From Polyangium mundeleinium (lineage in GTDB: Bacteria; Myxococcota_A; Polyangia; Polyangiales; Polyangiaceae): a DNA stretch of 64,000 bases. Below the pieces are notes generated by a model. The model was not told the DNA's origin, searched no databases, and worked only from the letters and a program-made list of their open reading frames with translations. Position 1 is the first letter of the stretch; every line of letters begins with the position of its first letter. Positions 33,837 through 43,739 of this stretch are shown piece by piece. Both the position numbers and the translations under genes were made by a program. The DNA is taken from assembly GCF_028369105.1 (NCBI RefSeq), contig NZ_JAQNDO010000001.1:2535711-2599710 (forward strand), in the 5' to 3' direction.

Positions 33837-35557
33837 ATGTCCTCCCCGTACACGCGCCCCCTCGTCCTCGCGCTTCTCTCCGCCCTCCTTTCCTGTGGCG
33901 GTCGCACCGATCTCCCCCTCACGGTCACCTCAGGCGACGATGAGCCCACGGCTTGCGTCCCTTTCGTCCCGGTCGCCTGCTACACCGGCCCAGCGGGCAC
34001 CGAGAACGTGGGCATCTGCGCGAGCGGCGCTCAGTCCTGCGATGAGCACGGGCAGCCACCCTGTGCTGCGGCGACGGCGTCCTCGCCTTCGGCGAGACCT
34101 GCGAAGACGGCAATGCCGATCCGACGGACGCTGCACGCCGCTCTGCATGTCGCCCTTCTCTCTCTTGGGTTGATCCCTTCAGGGACCTGGTTTAAGGATT
34201 GTCGTCTTGTCCTCCTCCCCCCTGGGGGATTCCCTGGAGAAGGCGATGGATTCCTCCAGCGGGACCTCGGGGAGGAGTGCGATGGCGGTCCCTTGTGCTC
34301 GCCCTGGTGCAGGCACCGAAAGCTCGTGAGCGCAGGCGGCGGATTCACCTGCGCGGTCCTTTCGGATGAGAAAGCTCGCTGCTGGGGCAGCGCATCGAGC
34401 GGCAGGATCGGAAGCGAGGAGTTCGAGGATTTGGGGGATGAACCCGGCGAGATGGGCAAGCACCTGCGGGCCGTCAAGCTTGGGGAGGCGGCGCGGGTCG
34501 TCGATGTGGTCAGTAGCAGTGGGCATACCTGCGCGCTGCTCCGTGATGGACGTGTCGCGGCAACTCGAACGGCGTCCTCGGCCTTGGTCACAGCAAGTCC
34601 GTGGGAGATGAGCCGGGGGACATGGGCGATGCGCTTCCCTTCGTCGATCTCGGTACGGGCGCGACCGCGATCTCCATCGCGGCGGGCGTCTCCCATATCT
34701 GCGCGCTGCTCGCGGACGGACGCGTCAAATGCTGGGGATACGGCACCTATGGTGCGCTCGGATTGGGCGACACGAAGGACCGCGGAGACGAACCGGGCGA
34801 GATGGGCGACGCATTGCCGGCCGTCGACCTGGGTGCCGGCGCGGTCGTCGTCGCCATCTCCGCGGCCCAGTACCATAGCTGCGCGCTGCTCGCGGACGGG
34901 CGCGTGAAATGCTGGGGGAACGGTTCCTCAGGCCAGCTCGGAACCGGGGACAAAGAGACGCGAGGGGATGGCCCGGGCGAGATGGGCGACGCGCTGCCTG
35001 CCATCGACCTCGGGACCGGCGCGAAGGCTCTGGCCATCGCAGCCTGGGGCAACCACACCTGCGCGCTCCTCCACGATGGTCGTGTCAAATGCTGGGGCGG
35101 CGGCACCGACGGTTCGACCGGGCAGGGGGATACGTTCCATAGGGGAGACGAGCCGGGGGAGATGGGCGACGTTTTGCCGGCCGTGGACCTTGGAGCCGGC
35201 GCAACGGCGATCGCTATCGCAGGCAATTGCGCTGTCCTCGACGGCGGGCGCGTGAAATGCTGGGGCCACAACGGGTATGGCAGGCTCGGTCTTGGGGACA
35301 CGCAGGCCCGCGGTGACGGTCCGGACGAGATGGGGGATCACCTGCCCTACATCGATCTCGGCGCAGACGCTGTGGCCGTCGCCGTCGTTCCGGGCGGCTC
35401 CCACACGTGTGCGATCCTCCAGGAAGGTCGCGTCAAATGCTGGGGCGGCAACACATTTGGAGCGCTTGGGCTCGGTGACCACGAGCACCGGGGCGACGAC
35501 CCAGGAGAGATGGGCGACGCGCTTCCCCTGGTGGATCTAGGCGCAAGCTTGTGGTGA
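33837..35557 (+). pseudogene. Decayed RCC1-repeat lipoprotein gene
   Basis: The gene starts with a lipoprotein signal (LLSCGG) at 33837, but its coding signal changes frame at least four times. A myxobacterial Cys-rich repeat (CGDGVLAFGETCEDGN, 34067-34114) is in a different frame from the leader. A one-base loss within DACTPLC (near 34126) shifts the frame again. Another change before 34270 restores frame one. Near 34555, ten bases (AAATGCTGGG) are missing compared with the intact repeats, which removes KCWG and shifts the frame. The rest, 34562-35557, is an intact run of RCC1 beta-propeller blades, each ending GRVKCWG and containing GDEPGEMGDALP. A product made from the internal GTG at 34601 would lack a signal peptide. 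Confidence 0.8.
34562..35550 (+). repeat. RCC1 blade repeats
   Basis: Six coding units of about 150-165 bases follow one another. Each has the pattern CALL-x-DGRVKCWG, then GLGDT-x-x-RGDEPGEMGD, then LP-x-VDLG-x-GA. They are close enough in DNA sequence to allow recombination between units. The comparison among them is what exposes the ten-base deletion at 34555. Confidence 0.85.
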
Positions 35558-35621
35558 AGCCGTGTGCCCGCGGGAGCATGGCAGCCGACAGACGTGCTCG
35601 TGCGCAGGCTTAGTGCGCGCC

Positions 35622-38600
35622 ATGGTCGCCCCCCGCGTATCTCGGCGTACTTCCGGAAAGCACCTTCTCCCCCTCCTCTTCTTCGTTGTAACCGTGTTCG
35701 CGACGGCCGCTTGCACCGGGCACGGCGAACCCAGGCTCGAGGAAGCTCGCCTGGCCCAAGGGGGACCGAATCATCCGGGACCGACACCTGGCCCTCAGCC
35801 AGACCCGGAGTGCCCCACGTCGGGAGCAGCGTTTCCCGCGGACCTGAGCTCGTCCAGCGAGCCGTCCGATGCCGGGGCCACCGCGGGATCGTTCAGCGTC
35901 ACGGCGACGGGGGACGCGCGATACGTGTTGCCGCTCGAAGCCGCTCCTGGGCGCGCAGGGATGTCGCCCAGAATTGCGCTCGAGTACGACGGATCCGGGG
36001 ACGGTGTCGTGGGATTCGGTATTTCATTGTCCGGATTCTCGCGGGTGACGCGTTGCCCGAAGAACCAGGCGCAGGATGATGCGATCGCGCCGATTGCGTA
36101 CGACGACAAAGATCCGTTGTGCATCGATGGGCGGCGGCTCGTGAAGGTCGGCGAGGGGGCAGGCGTCATCGAATATCGTACGATCCCCGAGTCCTTCACG
36201 AAGGTGCTCGCCTTCTTCCCCGCCGGTTGGGATCCCACGCTGGGACCGTCGAGCCTGCGTGCAACCACGAAAGAAGGGCTGACGGTCGATTACGGAACGA
36301 CGGAAGACAGCAAGGCGCTAGCCTCGAATGGAGCGGTCCGGGCGTGGTGGGCAGCGCGATCGACGGATCGAAGCGGAAACTGGATCGGGTTCACATACCA
36401 CAACCATAAAAATATCGTAGATCCGGCGCACCCCTATACGACCGAGATCTTGCCCGATCGAATCTCGTACACGGGGCACCCGAATTTGCCTCCGACGCGT
36501 TCGGTGGTGTTCGTGTACAACGAACGCTCGGCGCCGCTCGTACGGACCACGTTCACGGGCGGGATGAAGCTGCGAACGTCGCGGCTGCTCTCCAGCATCG
36601 AAATGAGAGCGCCCCTCAACACGATCGTCCGGCGGTACGATCTCGCATATACATCGAGCTCGACGACGGGCCGGAGTCTGCTCTCCTCGCTGAAGGAATG
36701 CTCGGCGCAAGGCCTCTGCAAGCCGGCAACGCGGTTTGGATGGAACATGCCGCCGCTCGGGTTCGAGGACGTCCAGACAACACTCAAGGTCCCCGTTCAC
36801 GCGACCGCTTCCGTGATCACCACGGATCTCGAAGGAGACGGGCTCGATGACGTGGTGATGGCCGACGGCGAGTCGACGGTTCCACCGCCGCCAGTCACGT
36901 ACTTCTTTACGGCCAGCCCGTTTGCCGCCAAATTCGAGCGAGCGTTCTTTCTCGACTTCGACGTCTACTCCACGCCGATTCTCGAGCGCGGCACCCCGAT
37001 CGACATCGACCACGACGGCAAGCTCGATCTTTTCCTGCACGACATGAACGGCAATGCGACGACGTGGCAGGTGCTCCGCGCGCAGGCCGACGGCACCTTC
37101 GACCTGCATAATACCGGCGTCTCGCGGCCGTTCCCCGGGAGCCAAAGCATCCCGACGGGCCTCCGGGGCCCCGACGCCTCCGCGCACCTCGCGGATATGA
37201 ATGGCGATGGGATGGCGGATCTCGTCACGTGCACGAAGGCGCCGGTTCTCTACGCATGGACGTACCGCCCGTGGGCGCCCACGCCCGGCGGCTTTGCCGC
37301 TACGACAGAGGTCATCCCGACGCTGGAGATCCAGCCCTGCAATTCGGATCTCTACACGGTCGATGTGGATGGAGATGGAAAGAGCGAGCTCGTCGTCCCC
37401 GACGTGCAGATCCTGCCGGACGGATCCCCGCAATTCCTCAATGAATACGTCGCCGTCACGAGGCGGGGGCCGGGGAGCTTCGCAGCGACAGCGCAAGACC
37501 TCCCCACCGTGCCGCCAGGCGGCGGAATGTTTTTCCTCGACGTGAACGGCGACGGCTTGCCTGACGCGGTCCAGACGGGCTTTTCGAATGGCCAGCCCGC
37601 GACGTTCTTGAACACGGGCGCCGGGTATTTGCCGAGCGTGAACGCGTTGCCGGGCGTCTTGCTCCCGTCGGATACGTTCGCGCAGCTCGGGGCGCCCATC
37701 GATTTCGATGGCGATGGACTGCAGGATTTGCTGATCCCGTTGAACCATTTCGCGGGCGGCGTGCCCCACTGGTCGGTGCTGCGGTCGCGCGGGGATGGGA
37801 CGTTCGCGATCGTCGATGTACCGGAAATCACGTTCAGCACGCTCCTTACCGCGGCAGGGGTTACCATCGCGCATCCGTTCGCGGCGCGTGTGATGGAGGC
37901 GAACGGGGACGGCGCCAACGACGTTCTCCTTCCGATTGATGAGAATTTTCGCGTGTTTCTCAACCGCGCGGCGCACGTGGACACGCTCGCGTCGGTGACG
38001 GATGGAATGGCGCGCCACCAGCCCGGCGATCCGGAGTTCCGGCCCGGCGTGGCGATCAAGTACGCGACGCTCGCGGATCCGAGCGTGTACGAGCGGGCGG
38101 AGGGGTGCGAGTACCCCGTGCGGTGCGTGGCAGGGCCGCGGCGGGTGGTCGCGGCGTACGAGGTCGATACGGCGGGGGAAAAACCGCGCCATTACGATCT
38201 GTTTTACAAGGATGCGCGCTTCCATCGTCTCGGCCGCGGTTTTCTCGGCTTCGCCGAGCGGGTGGTGCGGGACGTGGACAAGGATGCAGGGCGGATCGAG
38301 ATCTACGACAACAAGACGTATGATCCGGGTTTTCGCACCTTTCCCTTTGCCGGTCAGCCGACCCAGGTCATGCGGTGGGCAACGACGCGGAGGACGGACG
38401 ATGTCACGGTCGAGCTTTCGTTCAGCTCGATCATGCATCAATTGATGCCGTCGAGCGGGGGGGCGAGCCATTTCACGATGCCGGTGTACCGCCGGGAGCG
38501 AGTGGAGCAGGGAGAGCTCCATCTGCTGGTGCTGGCTGCGGATTTCCAGGGGCGCTTTGAGCTCTATGCCAAGGCCGCGTCCGGAGGGACCGCGGACACG

Positions 38601-41600
38601 ACGCGTCTCTCCGAGTCGATCCACATGCTCCTCGACACGGACGACTTCGGGAACGCGCTCGCGGAGAAGACGCTCGTCGCACGGGAGTTCGACCTTTTCG
38701 GCGGCACACTCGACTCGCAGGCGGACACGATCGAGGAGGTGAAGCGGACGTTCGAGAATGACACGGCGACATGGCAAATCGGACTTCTGGAGACCCAGGA
38801 GCATTGCAGCACTGCCGGTGGACGTACACTTTGCCGCACGGCGGCACGAACGTACGATGGAAGCGGTCGCCTGTCGGGGATGACCGTCAGTTCGCCTGGA
38901 GACCCTGACTCGTGGGTGGACGTTTCGTTCGGCCGGGATGTCTTCGGCAACATCACGAAGACGGTCGCGCGTGATGCGTTCGAGGGGCGACGTGCAACAT
39001 GTACGGCCTACGAGCCGGAAGGCATCTTTCCGTACGCGAGCGGTAACGCGAAGGGGCACTTGAGCTTCGCGAAGTATCATCCAGGGTTCGGCGCCCCGCT
39101 CACGGTGATCGATCCAAATGGTCGCGCCACGCAATGGGCGCTCGACGACTTTGGTCGGGTCGTGAAGGAAAAGCGGCCGGGTGGAGTCGAGACGACGAGA
39201 ATGATTCTGCGCGACGCGGCGAACGTGGTCCGCGTACGCACAACCACGCCGGGGTGGGGGGCCGAAGAGGTCGAGCTCGATCGTCTTGGGCGTCCGATCC
39301 GGCAATGGTCCCGTGGAACCACGCTGGCCGGCGTGCTCGGTCCGAGGACGCTCCACGAAATCACATACGACTCGTTCGGGGAACACGTCGAGCGTGCGCT
39401 CGTGCCCACGGCGGAGACAACGCCTGGGGCCGATCGGCATTACCACCGGTTCGAGCGTGACGGCCTCGGCCGCGTCACGAAGCACTTCTCTCCCTGGGGG
39501 GGCGTGACGAGGACGCAGCACGAGGGCTCGGAGGTGTGGATCTTCGATGCGCGTGGAGGGCACACCGTCACGCACGTGGACGGTCTCGGCCGCATCGTGA
39601 AGGTCATCGACGCCAACGATAAAGAAACGACGTATGGATACGGACCGTTCGGTGGGCTGTGGACGGTCACGGAGCCCGACGGCGGCAGCAATGCCATGAC
39701 GATCACGACCATGGAGCGGGACGCGTTCGGGCGCGTTCGGACGCTCCACGAACCGGACCGCGGCACGACAGTGACGCGTTACACCGGATTCGGCGAGTCC
39801 TGGTGGACACAGGACGCGCTCGGGCGGGAGACGCTCTCGCAACGTGACGGCCTCGGGCGTGTGACGAGGCGCGTCGACGCCGACGGGGAGACGCTCTGGA
39901 CCTGGGACACGGCGCCGAATGGGATCGGTGCGATGGACGAGGTCCAGAGCCCGAAGGGCCACACCAAGCGGTGGAGCTACGACGGGGCGGGGCGACCCAT
40001 CGCGACCGAGCTCGGCATCGGCGTGGAGACGTTCACGATCGGATTCGACTACGACGCCCAAAGCCGACTCTCGAGGGTGACGTACCCCGAGGCGGCGGGT
40101 GTTTCGTTCGGAATCGATAACGTGTGGGACGACGCCGGGCACCTCGTCAGGGTACACGAGGTCGGCAGCCTCGTGGATACGTGGGCGATCACGAGCGTGG
40201 ACGGAGCCGGCCGGATCACCGGGGAGCTCTTCGGCAATGGTGCCGAGACGGAGCGGGTCTACGATGGATCCCGGGGCCGGATTTCCTCGATCCGAACGAC
40301 CACCGCGACAACGCTCCAGCATCTTTCGTTCGGGTACGACGAGGCGCTGAATGTCACGCGGCGCGAGGATCTACGGAACCTCGTCCCACAGGTCGAGACG
40401 TTCCAGTACGACGAGCTCCAGCGCCTCTCGTGCGCGGCGTTCGACGGGGAAGCGCCCTGCGCGCGGTCGTGGACCTATGGCGCGAACGGCAACCTGCTGT
40501 CGTCGCCCGGCGCGGGCGCGTACGACTACGCTCTCAGCCGACCGCACGTGCTCGAGAGCACGCAGCTCGGCGCGTACGCGCACGATGCGGTCGGCAATCA
40601 AATCGGGCGACCAGACGCGACGGTCGAGTACACAGCATTCGACCTGCCGAAGCGCCTGACCTTTGCCAATGGCGCCGGGGACGTGCTGTTCGACTATGAC
40701 GGGGACCAGCAAAGGATCCGGAAGACGGCTGGGGATCTCGTATCCGTCTACGTGGACGAGCTCTACGAACGGGTGACGAACTTCGCCACGGGGGCTGTGG
40801 AACACCGGTACCACGTCAGGTCGGGCGAGCGGACGGTCGCCGTCGTGACGCGTTCCGGAGCCGCGACGACGCGGCGGTATTTGCACGTCGATCACCTCGG
40901 CTCCGTGGATGTCGTCTCGAACGAGACGGGGACGGCGGTCGAGCGGCGGAGCTACGATCCGTTCGGCGCGCGACGGAACCCGCAATGGGGAACGCCGCCC
41001 GCGGGCCCCTTCTCGTCGGAGACGTCGCTCGGGTTCACCGGGCACCTCGGGGACGAGGAGCTAGGTCTCGTGTTCATGCGCGGTCGCATGTACGACCCGA
41101 AGATCGGGCGGTTCCTCACGCCGGATCCGCTGGTCCCGAATATCTATTCGGCGCAGAGCTGGAATCCGTATTCGTACGTCGAGAACAATCCGCTGACGTT
41201 CACGGATCCGAGCGGGTTCAGTCCGGAGCTCACCGCGTACGGTCCCTACTATCAAGCGTCCGGGGATGGGGGCACATACATCGAAAGCCACGCGGCGTTT
41301 GTCGAGGTCGTTGCAGACCAGGAGGAAGAGGCGACAGAGGCGGCCGAATCGGGGGCGCTGCGTGATGCGCTCGATTTCGGATCCTGGGGGACCACCACGG
41401 CATTCCGCGCGGCCCCCGCGCCCGGGGGCGGAGAGCAGGACAGGAAGGACGGCTGGGACGTCGCCCTGGACACGCTCGGCGGGTTCGCTTCGGAATGGGT
41501 GGAGGACACGATCGACACGGCAATCACCGGCGCAGCGATCCTCGCTGCGCCGAACCTCTACTTCGCCTACAAGGGGTTCCAGCTCTGGACCGGCGTGATA

Positions 41601-42209
41601 TCCACGGGCGTCGGTGGCTACGAGGAGGGGGGCATTGCAGGCGCAGCGAAGGCCCTGCTCGGGATGCTCAATCCGCTGCGGAGTGTGGGCGAGCTAAAGG
41701 ACGCGGTCGATCGAGGAGATTATGGGGCGGCGGGGGCGCATGGGTATCACGCGGTCAAGATGGTGGTGCAGACCGTCGCGGGTGGGGTGCTCGTGGGCGG
41801 TGGGAGGAATTTGGCTGCTGGGGCAGTGCGAGGACCGGCGAGCGGAGCGAAGATCGTCTCGCCGCCGCTGCCAGGACAGGTCATTCGGGGCTCAATCGAA
41901 AAGCCAGTGTTTGAAGGGCATGGAGGTACCATTCCGGGTTCGACCAAAATTCCGCCGGGAACGTGGCTTCAAATCCCATTGTCGTATTTTTTGCCCGAGG
42001 CGGCTGCTCAACAGGCTGCGATGAGGGGCACACTCGGAAGCGGTGGACTCGTGATCCCGCCCGGCGGGAACGCACCGCGTCTCGTTCTGTACCCACAAAC
42101 GCCTGGAATGTATGTTAGGCCCACGTCATGGCAAGTGACGCGACCGACGCTACTGGAAGACATTCTCGAACCCAACATGGGTTTTTGCGTGTGGGGAGCA
42201 TGTAGATGA
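35622..42209 (+). CDS. SpvB/RHS-repeat lipoprotein with variable C-terminal tip (polymorphic toxin)
   Basis: The 2195-aa surface protein has a lipobox ATAAC after a hydrophobic leader, then a Pro-rich spacer. A SpvB-type N-terminal domain follows (AAPGRAGMSPRIALEYD, VVGFGISLSGFSRVTRC). FG-GAP/VCBS-like repeats (about 395-780, DIDHDGKLDLF, DVDGDGKSELVV) come next, with a TcdB-like middle. Many YD/RHS repeats (YDAQSRLSRVTYPEAAG and similar) run to the RHS core, closing LGFTGHLGDEELGLVFMRGR and then DPSGF at about 1862-1866. The RHS shell encloses the last 330 residues as a cleaved cargo. The tip has two hydrophobic helices and a final domain with GHGG (His2100) and FCVWGAC, resembling Stv-type domains; its activity is unknown. 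The stop overlaps the next start (ATGA). Confidence 0.88.
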   Translation: MVAPRVSRRTSGKHLLPLLFFVVTVFATAACTGHGEPRLEEARLAQGGPNHPGPTPGPQPDPECPTSGAAFPADLSSSSEPSDAGATAGSFSVTATGDARYVLPLEAAPGRAGMSPRIALEYDGSGDGVVGFGISLSGFSRVTRCPKNQAQDDAIAPIAYDDKDPLCIDGRRLVKVGEGAGVIEYRTIPESFTKVLAFFPAGWDPTLGPSSLRATTKEGLTVDYGTTEDSKALASNGAVRAWWAARSTDRSGNWIGFTYHNHKNIVDPAHPYTTEILPDRISYTGHPNLPPTRSVVFVYNERSAPLVRTTFTGGMKLRTSRLLSSIEMRAPLNTIVRRYDLAYTSSSTTGRSLLSSLKECSAQGLCKPATRFGWNMPPLGFEDVQTTLKVPVHATASVITTDLEGDGLDDVVMADGESTVPPPPVTYFFTASPFAAKFERAFFLDFDVYSTPILERGTPIDIDHDGKLDLFLHDMNGNATTWQVLRAQADGTFDLHNTGVSRPFPGSQSIPTGLRGPDASAHLADMNGDGMADLVTCTKAPVLYAWTYRPWAPTPGGFAATTEVIPTLEIQPCNSDLYTVDVDGDGKSELVVPDVQILPDGSPQFLNEYVAVTRRGPGSFAATAQDLPTVPPGGGMFFLDVNGDGLPDAVQTGFSNGQPATFLNTGAGYLPSVNALPGVLLPSDTFAQLGAPIDFDGDGLQDLLIPLNHFAGGVPHWSVLRSRGDGTFAIVDVPEITFSTLLTAAGVTIAHPFAARVMEANGDGANDVLLPIDENFRVFLNRAAHVDTLASVTDGMARHQPGDPEFRPGVAIKYATLADPSVYERAEGCEYPVRCVAGPRRVVAAYEVDTAGEKPRHYDLFYKDARFHRLGRGFLGFAERVVRDVDKDAGRIEIYDNKTYDPGFRTFPFAGQPTQVMRWATTRRTDDVTVELSFSSIMHQLMPSSGGASHFTMPVYRRERVEQGELHLLVLAADFQGRFELYAKAASGGTADTTRLSESIHMLLDTDDFGNALAEKTLVAREFDLFGGTLDSQADTIEEVKRTFENDTATWQIGLLETQEHCSTAGGRTLCRTAARTYDGSGRLSGMTVSSPGDPDSWVDVSFGRDVFGNITKTVARDAFEGRRATCTAYEPEGIFPYASGNAKGHLSFAKYHPGFGAPLTVIDPNGRATQWALDDFGRVVKEKRPGGVETTRMILRDAANVVRVRTTTPGWGAEEVELDRLGRPIRQWSRGTTLAGVLGPRTLHEITYDSFGEHVERALVPTAETTPGADRHYHRFERDGLGRVTKHFSPWGGVTRTQHEGSEVWIFDARGGHTVTHVDGLGRIVKVIDANDKETTYGYGPFGGLWTVTEPDGGSNAMTITTMERDAFGRVRTLHEPDRGTTVTRYTGFGESWWTQDALGRETLSQRDGLGRVTRRVDADGETLWTWDTAPNGIGAMDEVQSPKGHTKRWSYDGAGRPIATELGIGVETFTIGFDYDAQSRLSRVTYPEAAGVSFGIDNVWDDAGHLVRVHEVGSLVDTWAITSVDGAGRITGELFGNGAETERVYDGSRGRISSIRTTTATTLQHLSFGYDEALNVTRREDLRNLVPQVETFQYDELQRLSCAAFDGEAPCARSWTYGANGNLLSSPGAGAYDYALSRPHVLESTQLGAYAHDAVGNQIGRPDATVEYTAFDLPKRLTFANGAGDVLFDYDGDQQRIRKTAGDLVSVYVDELYERVTNFATGAVEHRYHVRSGERTVAVVTRSGAATTRRYLHVDHLGSVDVVSNETGTAVERRSYDPFGARRNPQWGTPPAGPFSSETSLGFTGHLGDEELGLVFMRGRMYDPKIGRFLTPDPLVPNIYSAQSWNPYSYVENNPLTFTDPSGFSPELTAYGPYYQASGDGGTYIESHAAFVEVVADQEEEATEAAESGALRDALDFGSWGTTTAFRAAPAPGGGEQDRKDGWDVALDTLGGFASEWVEDTIDTAITGAAILAAPNLYFAYKGFQLWTGVISTGVGGYEEGGIAGAAKALLGMLNPLRSVGELKDAVDRGDYGAAGAHGYHAVKMVVQTVAGGVLVGGGRNLAAGAVRGPASGAKIVSPPLPGQVIRGSIEKPVFEGHGGTIPGSTKIPPGTWLQIPLSYFLPEAAAQQAAMRGTLGSGGLVIPPGGNAPRLVLYPQTPGMYVRPTSWQVTRPTLLEDILEPNMGFCVWGACR

Positions 42210-42514
42210 CCGACTCGACGAAGACCCATCGACGCGGGATTTCGTGCCAAATTACGGCATTTGAAATCCTTGACGCTCCCACGGACCCGGACGTGCCGCC
42301 CCGGAAGTGGATGGCGGTAGCTACCGCCCACGTCTACGACCCCAACATGGTCATGCCACCACTGACACCCGCACAGACGGTGTTGGCAGGAGAGACGATG
42401 CGGGTGATCAGCAGCCGCTCGTACGCCGACACCGAAGCGGAGGCGATGGCTATCGCGCTCCAGGGCCTGCTCTTTGAGCTGACGGCGAGCGGGTTCTCGG
42501 CAACCACGACGTGA
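42206..42514 (+). CDS. Small protein coupled to the RHS gene; candidate immunity protein
   Basis: The 102-aa acidic cytoplasmic protein overlaps the RHS stop by four bases (ATGA), so it is translated in step with it. It has no signal peptide and no family I recognise. The sequence falls into a beta-rich first half (MAVATAHVYDPN) and a helical second half (DTEAEAMAIALQGLLFELTA). In RHS toxin loci the gene right after the variable tip is normally the specific immunity gene, so that is the best guess. Base composition here is less GC-rich than in the housekeeping genes, as expected for an exchanged tip cassette. Confidence 0.7.
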   Translation: MTDSTKTHRRGISCQITAFEILDAPTDPDVPPRKWMAVATAHVYDPNMVMPPLTPAQTVLAGETMRVISSRSYADTEAEAMAIALQGLLFELTASGFSATTT

Positions 42515-42572
42515 AGCTCTGGTGAGTTCATTTCGGTTACCGCCGCTCCCTTCGAGCCGGAGAGACGCTGCC

Positions 42573-43274
42573 ATGAAGCAATACTTCAAGCATTACGCCG
42601 AGTCCGAACTCGGAGTGGGAACCGCATACATGGAGGTCACGGACGGCTGGCCGAGTCGCCAGGTCGAGGTCTATGGTGAGACGTGGCGGTGGGGGGACGA
42701 GGCTCACAACAAGTATCTCGCGGATCAACCCTTCGAGGTCCTCGAGCTTGGTGAAGAGCACGAGATCTCCGTGGAGGAGTTCGAGCGAGCGTGGCAGGAG
42801 GCGCTGAAGCGGTCCGAGTCTCTGGAATGGTCTGCACAAACCGAAGCCCGATTGATGGCCGCCGGATGGCACAAAGGTCGCCGAGATACGCGGCGTGTTG
42901 CAAGGTGGCGGCAAAAGCTGGAAACCCCCAACGGGTTTCGCATGTCGATGGCGGCCGAAAAAGCTCTGGAGGAGTTTGGCGGTCTTCGTGTGGACTGCAA
43001 AGGGCCCGGTCTCGCGTGCGCCCGCGGTGGCTTCGACGTGGACCCGGAGCTTGCGAGCGGCGAAGAGGACCGGTTCGGTGACTTCCGGGATCAGGTTGGG
43101 AGTGATCTCTTTCCCCTGGGCGAGGCGTACAATGGTGAGGTATTTCTCGCCATCGACGGCATAGGCCGCGTCTATCTTCTCGGTGACAGGATTCAACTGG
43201 CTGGGACCAGTATCTATAGCGCGCTGGACTCCATCTTGGTCGGGCGCTTGCCGAGGGACATCGCTGGGGCATAG
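42573..43274 (+). CDS. SUKH-type immunity protein
   Basis: The 233-aa protein has a C-terminal SUKH-3-like domain (about 85-225). The pattern is AAGWHKGRRDTRRVARWR, then ALEEFGGLRVDCKGPG, then LFPLGEAYNGEVFLAIDGIG, then RVYLLGD and a final ALDSILVG. SUKH proteins are a major class of immunity proteins against nuclease and other polymorphic toxins. The N-terminal part (MKQYFKHYAESELG and VEVYGETWRWGDE) is a separate small domain. The ATG at 42573 has GGAGAGA upstream; the frame is open to a GTG at 42522. It follows the RHS and small coupled gene on the same strand, so this is a multi-immunity array. Confidence 0.8.
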   Translation: MKQYFKHYAESELGVGTAYMEVTDGWPSRQVEVYGETWRWGDEAHNKYLADQPFEVLELGEEHEISVEEFERAWQEALKRSESLEWSAQTEARLMAAGWHKGRRDTRRVARWRQKLETPNGFRMSMAAEKALEEFGGLRVDCKGPGLACARGGFDVDPELASGEEDRFGDFRDQVGSDLFPLGEAYNGEVFLAIDGIGRVYLLGDRIQLAGTSIYSALDSILVGRLPRDIAGA

Positions 43275-43277
43275 CCT

Positions 43278-43739
43278 ATGTCATATGCGGCTTCACCGTC
43301 GCGCCTTTCACCCCGTGACGACGGCATGAATCTCCAACCTGTGGATGCTCTCCCGTGGGTTCGCGCACGACCTCAGCAATTCTTCCCCCTGGGCAAGCTC
43401 GAGCCCATCTACTTGCTCGCCTACTTGATGGCCGACGTGCTGGAACTGGGTCGTGGCTCTTGCACCATCCGGCAGCGGGACGGCTGGTGGATCATCGGAA
43501 GCGAGATCGACTGGCTGCATGATGCGCGACATTCGGAGACCGAACTTTTCGAGCGAGTCGTCGCGGCGCCACAACACGGGGAGCACTCCATGCGTGGCGA
43601 AGTCCTGCTGTCAGCTTTTGCCAGGTCCGTATGGATCGCGCTCGACGGGCGGAGAGTATGCATTCAGGGGGAGGAACCGCCGCCGGGAGCATGGGACCAG
43701 GCCGTGGACCTCCATCGAGCCATCGTCTTCGCCATGTGA
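43278..43739 (+). CDS. Small protein in the RHS immunity array, function unknown
   Basis: The 153-aa protein has no signal peptide. Its core is PQQFFPLGKLEPIYLLAYLM, GSCTIRQRDGWWIIGSEIDW and ERVVAAPQHG, and it ends in a beta-rich section (IALDGRRVCIQGEE). I do not recognise a named family, but the GWWIIGSExDWL-type core recurs in proteins beside myxobacterial toxins as I recall. The gene starts three bases after the SUKH stop. An in-frame ATG at 43326 (MNLQPVDALPW) could be the true start. It is the last gene before a terminator-like hairpin. Confidence 0.65.
   Translation: MSYAASPSRLSPRDDGMNLQPVDALPWVRARPQQFFPLGKLEPIYLLAYLMADVLELGRGSCTIRQRDGWWIIGSEIDWLHDARHSETELFERVVAAPQHGEHSMRGEVLLSAFARSVWIALDGRRVCIQGEEPPPGAWDQAVDLHRAIVFAM

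Noticed and set aside
36318..40322. Open frame of 1334 codons antisense to the RHS gene
   Set aside because: It is Arg/His/Asp-rich with no domain pattern. Long antisense frames are expected at this GC content, and the sense strand clearly encodes the SpvB/RHS protein.
35622..42209. RHS element treated as a mobile element
   Set aside because: No transposase, integrase, target duplication or flanking repeats are visible; RHS genes evolve mainly by tip exchange.
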